A DNA stretch of 5,032 bases, from positions 1 through 5,032 of the forward strand of contig CABSAH010000125.1 in assembly GCA_902475645.1 (NCBI GenBank), written 5' to 3'. This DNA is from an uncultured Christensenellaceae bacterium. Its GTDB lineage: Bacteria; Bacillota; Clostridia; Christensenellales; CAG-138. Positions within the stretch are counted from its first letter, which is position 1; every line of letters starts with the position of its first letter. A program made the position numbers and the translations under genes. Shown piece by piece: positions 1 to 5,032 of the stretch. The notes under the pieces are model-generated. The model searched no databases and had not been told where the DNA came from. It was given only the letters and a program-made list of their open reading frames with translations.

Positions 1-1933
1 CTCCCAATGCGGCGTTTCTGTCCTCCTTTGTGGGGTATATTAGCATCTCATGCACGGTTCCTATGCCGTTCACATTCATCTTAATTTCCGCATCTGCCAC
101 GCCGCCCTGCGCAAGGGACGTGTCTATAACAACCTTTACGCCTGCGCGTTCCGCATAGTATACCTTATAGGTCGTATCCGGCATTCCTTTGCTTTTGAAG
201 GATTGGATTATTGTATGAACCTCTGCTTCGGCGGCTTCATCCCCCTTGGCATAGACGGCAATGATGAAATAACAGCCAAAATCGTATCCGTCAACCGCCA
301 TAACAATAATATCCATGGAAATGCCGTCGCTGTCGCTGCCTTCAAAGTAAATCTGATAGGCCTCCGCATCCCCCACCATGTCAGGGCCTGCCGTAAGAAT
401 ACGATAGCTCTCGATATCAACATTCTGCATAAGCTGAGCAACAATGGCCTCACGTTGGGATTCCACATCGGAAAGGGAGTATATTGGGCCGCCAATATTC
501 CAATAGTAGTCCGTCATAACGGCGCAGGCTTTATCCTTGCTTGCAAAGCTCATCCCATCCTCTGAAACCGTATAATCCGACGGTACCTCAATGGTGGCAT
601 TGATTATGTCAATATTCCGCTCAACCATTTTCGCCGATTCAACCGTTGGTTCTGGCGCCAAGCTTGGGTTGTCGGGCGCAGCGCTTATCGGCGGCCGGTC
701 TGTTGCGGGCGCTGTTGCGCCGATGTTTTCCGCAGGAGTCGTTTTCCCGCCGCCGGAGAGTGCGATTGGGAGTATTATACAAAGGGCAATAACAGCCAGC
801 AATCCGCCTCCCGAAGCCCACGCGATGATAGGATTGGCTTTCATATATGAAACAATCCTGAAAAAGGCGGAGGCCTTTCCCGCCGCGGCGCTGCCCGATG
901 GCTGCTTGCAGTCGGTCTGCCCGTAGGCGGTGGTCGGAACACGCCTGCCGATGCTGCCGGCAAGCTCCTGTGCGGAAGCGTGGCCGTTCAGCGCGCCGAT
1001 GAACGCTTCCATGTTCGGAAAACGCTCCTCGGTCTTTACCGCCAGCGCCTTCATAACGGCGCTTTCCACATGGGCCGGTATGCGAATTCCCAGCTCAGAG
1101 GGCGTTTTTATAGCATCGCCATGAATGCGCTCCAACGAATCCGGCGGAAGCTGCCCTGTAATGCAGCGGTACAGAGTAGCGCCCATGGCATAAACATCCG
1201 TCCACGGCCCCTGATTTCCGTGGCTGGAATATTGCTCTTCGGGCGCGTAGCCATGCTTTAATATTACGGACACGCTTTTGCCATCCCCCGATGCAACCCG
1301 CGCCGCACCGAAATCCAGCAGTCGGCTTTCGCCCTTGGCGGTAATATAAATATTGTCGGGGCTGATATCCCGATGCAGCAGATTCATGGCATGCACCTGT
1401 ACCAGCGCTTCCATAATCGGCTGCAATATAGCTATTGCCTTATCATAAGGTATTTTATCCCCGTTTTTCGACAGATACGCCTTTAAGCTCATTCCGTCTA
1501 CATACTCCATTACGAAATAGGCCGTGCCGTTCTCCTTGAAATAGTTCTGCACCGATACGATATTGGGAGTGCTTTGCAGCTTGGCAAGTATCTTCGCTTC
1601 ATCCAAAAAGCGCTCCATGCCATATCTGTAATCCTCCTCCACTCGCCCTGTCAGCACCACGCTGTAATGATCGGAATGCCGCGTAGCCAGGGCAGATGGC
1701 ATATATTCCTTTATCGCAACCTTTATTTCAAGCGTAAGGTCGTACCCCAAATAGGTTATCCCGAACCCGCCTATGCCCAGCACCTTTCCAACCAGATATC
1801 TTCCGTTAAGGATGGTTCCCAACGGCAGCGCCAGATACGGCTGCTCGTCGCCTTCATAAAATCCGCAATGCGGGCACGGAATACCCGGTTCCTTTTCCGC
1901 AAAGCAGCCATAACAAACACGTTCCGGATTCAT
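1..1933 (-). CDS. Transmembrane serine/threonine protein kinase with N-terminal zinc ribbon and external sensor-like region (3' end cut by window)
   Basis: The frame stays open for 644 codons from the ATG at 1933 to the window edge. Residues 1-25 form a zinc ribbon (C7, C10, C20, C23). Residues 45-315 are a Hanks-type kinase domain: glycine loop G53-I-G-G-F-G58, ATP-anchoring lysine K75 (VAIKEYMP), probable helix-C glutamate E112, catalytic loop H187-R-D189 to N194, DFG at 207-209 and APE at 230-232. All core catalytic residues are present, so it should be active. The usual catalytic-loop lysine is serine (S191). Residues 369-392 are one membrane segment, followed by a Pro/Ala-rich linker (about 394-433). 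An external alpha/beta region from about 436 to 582 faintly resembles PsbP/DcrB-like folds, and a further beta-rich region runs off the edge. There are no PASTA repeats. The kinase faces the cytoplasm and should phosphorylate Ser/Thr on proteins. The start is supported by GGAGG 7 bases upstream; it overlaps the stop of the preceding gene in ATGA. The kinase and topology calls are firm; the sensor role is inferred. Confidence 0.95.
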   Translation of the reverse strand, partial: MNPERVCYGCFAEKEPGIPCPHCGFYEGDEQPYLALPLGTILNGRYLVGKVLGIGGFGITYLGYDLTLEIKVAIKEYMPSALATRHSDHYSVVLTGRVEEDYRYGMERFLDEAKILAKLQSTPNIVSVQNYFKENGTAYFVMEYVDGMSLKAYLSKNGDKIPYDKAIAILQPIMEALVQVHAMNLLHRDISPDNIYITAKGESRLLDFGAARVASGDGKSVSVILKHGYAPEEQYSSHGNQGPWTDVYAMGATLYRCITGQLPPDSLERIHGDAIKTPSELGIRIPAHVESAVMKALAVKTEERFPNMEAFIGALNGHASAQELAGSIGRRVPTTAYGQTDCKQPSGSAAAGKASAFFRIVSYMKANPIIAWASGGGLLAVIALCIILPIALSGGGKTTPAENIGATAPATDRPPISAAPDNPSLAPEPTVESAKMVERNIDIINATIEVPSDYTVSEDGMSFASKDKACAVMTDYYWNIGGPIYSLSDVESQREAIVAQLMQNVDIESYRILTAGPDMVGDAEAYQIYFEGSDSDGISMDIIVMAVDGYDFGCYFIIAVYAKGDEAAEAEVHTIIQSFKSKGMPDTTYKVYYAERAGVKVVIDTSLAQGGVADAEIKMNVNGIGTVHEMLIYPTKEDRNAALG

Positions 1934-2256
1934 GCGCCCTCCTCCATCATCTCAGCCATTACATAAAGCTCCTCCGCCACCTGCCGTACCCTGTCGGCAT
2001 GCCGCAGAACCAGCGACTCCAACCATTTTTGCGCATTAGCCGCCTTTATAAACTCGATCTGCACCTCCAGTGGTTCAACGTAGAACTCGCCCGCATACGC
2101 AAGCACGCCTTCCCCTTTCGACAGCGCCGGAATTTCGTCAGGCTCCCTCATTTCGCCGTTCGTATTCAGGTGGAATATGGCCGCCGGTTCCCGCTCGGCG
2201 GCGTCATATCCCATTGTCTTCTGAATTTTTCCATTTTTTAAGCAATAAGCTGCCAT
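1930..2256 (-). CDS. Small protein of unknown function, 108 residues, embedded in the kinase/FHA operon
   Basis: I do not recognise this protein. It has no signal peptide, membrane segment or zinc-binding cysteine cluster, so it is probably cytoplasmic. The first 60 residues look beta-rich, with glycine/asparagine turns (NTNGE, SKGEG). Residues about 63-107 look like one or two acidic amphipathic helices rich in Glu, Ala and Leu (for example AEELYVMAEMMEEGA at the end). The gene is judged real because AAGGAG lies 9 bases before the ATG, the frame fills the gap between two certain genes, and its TGA overlaps the kinase ATG (ATGA), implying translational coupling to the kinase. The N-terminal run KTMGYD (T14) resembles the KT-V/L-G/A motifs of the first gene in the operon. 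A role as partner, substrate or adaptor of the kinase is a guess from position only. Confidence 0.85.
   Translation of the reverse strand: MAAYCLKNGKIQKTMGYDAAEREPAAIFHLNTNGEMREPDEIPALSKGEGVLAYAGEFYVEPLEVQIEFIKAANAQKWLESLVLRHADRVRQVAEELYVMAEMMEEGA
1941..1945 (-). promoter_or_regulatory. Ribosome binding site of the kinase gene
   Basis: GGAGG on the minus strand, 7 bases before the ATG at 1933, inside the end of the small gene (its Glu-Glu-Gly codons). Together with the ATGA overlap it fixes the kinase start so that the zinc ribbon is included. Confidence 0.8.
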
Positions 2257-2262
2257 AACGGA

Positions 2263-3585
2263 TCACTCCTTGCTAACAGTAAATCGGTTGGAGCTATCGC
2301 ACAGATAGAATGTATCTCCGGCAAACATCTTTTCCGCCGCATTAGCCGTCAGCTTTTTGCCGTTGCCTAAAAATGTACCATAGGAGGAGTCCAAATCGGT
2401 AATAACGAAGCAATCCTCATCCCGATTGTAGGCTACCTGGCAATGCCGCCCGCTGATGCCCGGTGCATTCTTATCAAATACAATGTTGCATACCGCCGGG
2501 TCGCGGCCCATTACAACTTTGCCATTCAGTAGGTCAAAGCTTTGGCCTGCATATTTCCCCGTTACGCCCCGCAGCACCGCGCGTTTTCCCGTGGAATTGC
2601 CGCCTGCGGCAGACGCCTTGTTTGCTCCGGCGCCCGCGGCAACGCCGACGAATGCCGATATGACCTGCCCGTTTTTGCGCAGCACTGCAAGCATTATTAT
2701 GCCGCCTGCCAACGCAAGCACGCCAATGGGCAGGAATACATAGGCAAACCATGACGGAGCCGATGAAAGTCCGCCGCCCTTCATTGTGTATTTAATATTT
2801 TCGCTGTTAAGAACCTTAACCAGCTCCGCGGAGGTAATGGCAAAGTTTACGCCTTCGCTCCTGCCCTGCTCATCAACCGCACCGGAAGAATTGATTCCTA
2901 TAAGGAAGCCGTGTTCATCCACCAGCGGGCCGCCGGAATTGCCGTGATTGATATATACATCCATTTGAAATGCTTCGTATTCGCTCCACGCCGGCTTGGT
3001 ACGCTTGCTTATTATTCCCTTTGTCAGCGTAATATCATTCTCATCATAGGTATTGAACTGCTGGCTGCTGCTTGCTACGCCGGGATATCCTAAGGCATAA
3101 GCGGTATCGCCTATTGCAACCGCATCCGCATCCTTAATGGAAATTGCCGTGCGCTTATCCGTTTTTGACGGCAATCTTATAATTGCAATGTCCTTTTCAT
3201 TAGATGGAGAATAATAAACCACCTCTGCCATAACGTAATCGTTTTCCGCCACGGAGAAATATACCTGCACGCCTGCCGAATACACCTGCCCCTGATATGC
3301 CTTTGGCCCTATATAGCCGTATTCCACCACATGCCCGTTTGTTACAATATATTCCACCGGCTCTCCGCTCTTACCGATGGCAAAGCCCGTGCCCATGGCT
3401 CCGGCGGACTGTCCATCGGTTAGTTGAAGATAGGAGTACACCATTACAACGCTGTTGCGCGCCTCATATGGGTTCATACCGCCTTCGCCCGCAATGCCCA
3501 ATATGCCGAGTATTACAAAAACCAATCCCGCAATCAGCAGAATAATTGCTGCAATTTGTTTTCCAGATGCCTTTTTTGTTTCCAT
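2263..3585 (-). CDS. Membrane-anchored trypsin-like serine protease (HtrA-type catalytic domain) with C-terminal cytoplasmic FHA domain
   Basis: This 440-residue protein has four visible parts. Residues 10-32 are a membrane segment after a lysine-rich start. Residues about 40-265 are a chymotrypsin-fold protease of the HtrA/DegP type with an intact triad: H85 (TNGHVV), D132 (KDIAII) and S217 (GNSGGP). Residues about 278-301 are a second membrane segment followed by RKNG. Residues about 336-440 are an FHA domain with G360-R361, S378-G-R-H381 and S400-S-Y-G-T404, the expected phosphothreonine-binding residues. Positive charges place both ends inside and the protease outside. There is no PDZ domain, which HtrA proteins usually carry, so substrate choice or activation may instead depend on the FHA end. 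The glycine/alanine-rich stretch at 311-332 is a likely flexible linker. The ATG directly follows the phosphatase TAA, with AAAGGAG 11 bases upstream. Domain calls are firm; the protease's target is unknown. Confidence 0.95.
   Translation of the reverse strand: METKKASGKQIAAIILLIAGLVFVILGILGIAGEGGMNPYEARNSVVMVYSYLQLTDGQSAGAMGTGFAIGKSGEPVEYIVTNGHVVEYGYIGPKAYQGQVYSAGVQVYFSVAENDYVMAEVVYYSPSNEKDIAIIRLPSKTDKRTAISIKDADAVAIGDTAYALGYPGVASSSQQFNTYDENDITLTKGIISKRTKPAWSEYEAFQMDVYINHGNSGGPLVDEHGFLIGINSSGAVDEQGRSEGVNFAITSAELVKVLNSENIKYTMKGGGLSSAPSWFAYVFLPIGVLALAGGIIMLAVLRKNGQVISAFVGVAAGAGANKASAAGGNSTGKRAVLRGVTGKYAGQSFDLLNGKVVMGRDPAVCNIVFDKNAPGISGRHCQVAYNRDEDCFVITDLDSSYGTFLGNGKKLTANAAEKMFAGDTFYLCDSSNRFTVSKE
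2266..2271 (-). promoter_or_regulatory. Ribosome binding site of the 108-residue protein gene
   Basis: AAGGAG on the minus strand, 9 bases before the ATG at 2256. It is formed by the final Lys-Glu codons of the protease gene. This strong site is the main evidence that the unknown small gene is translated. Confidence 0.8.
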
Positions 3586-4503
3586 TTATTCTTTCTCTCC
3601 TTTACCGTGATAATTCAATACAACTGCCGTATAGTTATCCTGATTCGGCTTGTCTGCCGATATAATGTCCTCTTCCAGCTTATTGCAGCACGCCTGCGGA
3701 GAAAGCGTCATCGCTTCCATAATCTGCTTTAACGTAAGCGTATCGCTTACACCGTCCGAACAGAGCAGCAGCGCATCCCCCGGGCGGAGGAAAAATGGCT
3801 TGCGGCTATAATCGCATTTCACATCTTCCTTGCCTATGTATTCCGAAAGGGCGCCCGCTTGCGGGTCATTAAACGACTCCTCCACCGGAAAAGCGCCTTG
3901 CAATGCCCGCAGCAGCAATTCGTTTTTATATTCCTGCCGAATATTCATACCGTAGAGCTTATTTCCCCTAAGCAGAAACAAATCGCTATCGCCTACGCAC
4001 CAGAACAAAAGCCGGTTCCCTTTGATAAGCACGGCTACCATGGTCGTTCCGCCATGTCCCCTAAAATGGCGATATACCTTTGCGCTTTGCTGAGATACCC
4101 GGTCGGGAATATCATTATCCGATAAGGGGAAAATACCTAAAAGCTCCGATACCGTTTCCGCTGCAATCCTGCCGCCCTCCGTCATGCCGCCCATGCCATC
4201 GCACAGCACGGCGAACAGGCCGTCCTTTTCATAGCGTTCCATGCGCGATATGCCGAATGCATCCTGCTGTTCATACCGGCTGCCGATGCCTTGAAGATTG
4301 GCAAGCTCCAGCTCCGGCGGCGGATTCACAGGCTCCGTAATCGGTTCTTCCGCCGCCTTTTCACCCTGTTTCTTCCGCCGAATCAGTATAAATGCAGCAA
4401 TCAGCACTAAAAGGAGTCCCCCTCCCGCCGCAATTACCATCCAAATGCTTACCGCGGCACCATGAAACAGCGGTTGATTTAACAGGGAAAGTACATCTTC
4501 CAT
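3586..4503 (-). CDS. PP2C-family (PPM) serine/threonine protein phosphatase with N-terminal membrane anchor
   Basis: This 305-residue protein removes phosphate from Ser/Thr in proteins using a two-metal centre, and presumably opposes the kinase of this operon. Residues about 19-41 are a single membrane segment followed by IRRKK, which places the enzyme domain in the cytoplasm. A Pro/Glu-rich linker (about 47-66) leads to the PP2C domain (about 70-297). The metal-binding acids are present: D81 (in EQQDAF), D102 (DGMGG), D250 (SDG) and D289 (QDNYTA). GGTT (151-154) and GDS (171-173) are the other family motifs. Free-standing PP2C enzymes of the PrpC/Stp type are about 240-250 residues and soluble, so the added anchor is notable. 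The start is set by GAGGAA 6 bases before the ATG; the upstream gene ends 3 bases earlier, and the stop abuts the protease ATG. The family call is firm; pairing with the local kinase is inferred. Confidence 0.95.
   Translation of the reverse strand: MEDVLSLLNQPLFHGAAVSIWMVIAAGGGLLLVLIAAFILIRRKKQGEKAAEEPITEPVNPPPELELANLQGIGSRYEQQDAFGISRMERYEKDGLFAVLCDGMGGMTEGGRIAAETVSELLGIFPLSDNDIPDRVSQQSAKVYRHFRGHGGTTMVAVLIKGNRLLFWCVGDSDLFLLRGNKLYGMNIRQEYKNELLLRALQGAFPVEESFNDPQAGALSEYIGKEDVKCDYSRKPFFLRPGDALLLCSDGVSDTLTLKQIMEAMTLSPQACCNKLEEDIISADKPNQDNYTAVVLNYHGKGEKE
3597..3603 (-). promoter_or_regulatory. Ribosome binding site of the protease-FHA gene
   Basis: AAAGGAG on the minus strand, 11 bases before the ATG at 3585. 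It lies within the last codons of the phosphatase gene, whose TAA directly touches the protease ATG, so translation is probably coupled. Confidence 0.75.
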
Positions 4504-4506
4504 CCC

Positions 4507-5031
4507 TTATTCCTCATTCCATTGGAATTTATCTCCGCACAGCGGCAAGAAAATTAGCTTGCTTTTGCCCACCTCAATCACATCGTAGGCATTAAGGGGA
4601 CGCACCGTTTCCACCTGCTCGTCGTTGCAGTAGGTAATGCCTCTGCCTTGGCCCGGGGAAAGGGAAAAGCGGTTGTGCTTTGCGTCATATATCACCAATG
4701 CATGGCTTTCTCTGGATACGGTATCGTCATCCGTCAGTGCAACATCCATAGCCGCCGCCCTGCCTATGAAGCTTCTGCCCGCTGCAAGCCTGTAATCAGC
4801 GCCGCGATTGGGGCCGGAAATGCAAATCAAAAATCCAACGGCGGGATCAAAGCCTATTTTCTTTTTAATGATACCCACCGTCTTATCTCTGTCCGCATCG
4901 GGTACGGCTGCCAAAGTTTTCCCCACCGAATCGGCCGCTACCGTCTTTCCGACCCCAACACCCTCCCGGCAATAGGGACAAATTTCAAATCTTTTTTCAT
5001 CGTAAAAATGACCGTTATCGCATTGCTTCAT
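4507..5031 (-). CDS. Zinc-ribbon/FHA-domain signalling protein, 174 residues
   Basis: This is a soluble cytoplasmic protein with no membrane segment. Residues 4-21 form a small zinc ribbon (C4, H8, C18, C21). A linker of about 30 residues follows, then an FHA domain (about 64-165) with G90-R91, S106-R107 and H110, the core phosphopeptide-binding residues. The later S/T-x-N-G-T strand is less typical (GQGRGITYCNDE, 127-138). The linker carries three similar threonine motifs: GKTVAA (T30), GKTLAA (T39) and DKTVGI (T51). In GarA/OdhI-type proteins a threonine before the FHA domain is phosphorylated by a kinase and then bound by the protein's own FHA domain; the same arrangement is suggested here but not shown. 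The ATG is one base from the window end, so its ribosome binding site is not visible. The start is chosen because the zinc ribbon begins at once. It is the first visible gene of the operon, though others may precede it. Confidence 0.9.
   Translation of the reverse strand: MKQCDNGHFYDEKRFEICPYCREGVGVGKTVAADSVGKTLAAVPDADRDKTVGIIKKKIGFDPAVGFLICISGPNRGADYRLAAGRSFIGRAAAMDVALTDDDTVSRESHALVIYDAKHNRFSLSPGQGRGITYCNDEQVETVRPLNAYDVIEVGKSKLIFLPLCGDKFQWNEE
4510..4515 (-). promoter_or_regulatory. Ribosome binding site of the PP2C phosphatase gene
   Basis: GAGGAA on the minus strand, 6 bases before the ATG at 4503. It lies inside the last codons of the FHA gene, so translation of the two is probably coupled. 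It supports the short-spacer start and the inclusion of the membrane anchor. Confidence 0.7.
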
Positions 5032-5032
5032 T

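Noticed and set aside
50..565. A 171-codon open frame on the plus strand
   Set aside because: It lies opposite the kinase external region, whose minus-strand frame is open for 644 codons with clear domains. The plus-strand protein shows no recognisable motif and has no convincing ribosome binding site.
607..612. TTGACA on the minus strand, a possible -35 box
   Set aside because: It lies inside the kinase gene with no suitable TATAAT-like element about 17 bases downstream and no gene start after it in the window.
591..1261. Several plus-strand open frames of 64-111 codons
   Set aside because: They are antisense to the kinase domain and linker. Their composition reflects the GC-rich complementary codons, and they overlap one another in different frames.
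2225..2241. A/T-rich run near the start of the small gene, considered as a terminator or slippage site
   Set aside because: No GC-rich hairpin precedes it on either strand, and it encodes ordinary Leu-Lys-Asn and Lys-Ile codons of the small protein.
3571..3580. A-AAA-AAG slippery heptamer in frame at codons 3-5 of the protease gene
   Set aside because: It matches the dnaX-type frameshift heptamer, but it arises from a Lys-Lys pair at a normal N-terminus. I saw no following stem-loop or upstream stimulatory element, and shifting there would destroy the clear protease frame.
1..5032. Secretion system (type VI or type VII) locus
   Set aside because: The kinase-phosphatase-FHA trio recalls type VI control, but no structural secretion gene, WXG100 protein or FtsK/SpoIIIE-type ATPase is present in the window.

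Overview
The window is one tightly packed stretch of five genes, all read from the minus strand. In transcription order (high to low coordinate) they encode a zinc-ribbon/FHA protein (5031-4507), a membrane-anchored PP2C-type phosphatase (4503-3586), a two-pass membrane protein with an outward-facing trypsin-like protease and a cytoplasmic FHA domain (3585-2263), a 108-residue protein I do not recognise (2256-1930), and a zinc-ribbon serine/threonine kinase with one membrane segment and an external C-terminal region (1933 down to the window edge, 3' end missing). Gaps are 3, 0 and 6 bases and then a 4-base ATGA overlap. There is no intergenic space for a promoter or terminator, so this is the inside of one operon whose promoter lies beyond 5032 and whose end lies before base 1.

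The likely host is a Gram-positive-type bacterium, most probably a member of the Bacillota (Clostridia). The grounds are strong purine-rich ribosome binding sites, all-ATG starts, base composition near half G+C by eye, and the style of kinase (zinc ribbon, IKEYMP around the catalytic lysine, HRDISPDN catalytic loop), which I recall mainly from Clostridia. This assignment is inferred, not proven.

The genes read as a complete phospho-signalling module. It has a writer (Ser/Thr kinase), an eraser (PP2C phosphatase), two phosphothreonine readers (FHA domains), and an output that crosses the membrane (a protease outside, tethered to an FHA domain inside). The kinase also has an external region that could sense something, so signals could pass in both directions. 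The kinase-phosphatase-FHA trio resembles the threonine-phosphorylation pathway that controls type VI secretion in Proteobacteria (PpkA/PppA/Fha) and the PknB/PstP/GarA-type systems of Actinobacteria. Here, however, it is joined to a PDZ-less trypsin-like protease and an unknown small protein, with no secretion genes in view. No RNA genes, mobile elements, CRISPR arrays or notable repeats were seen.
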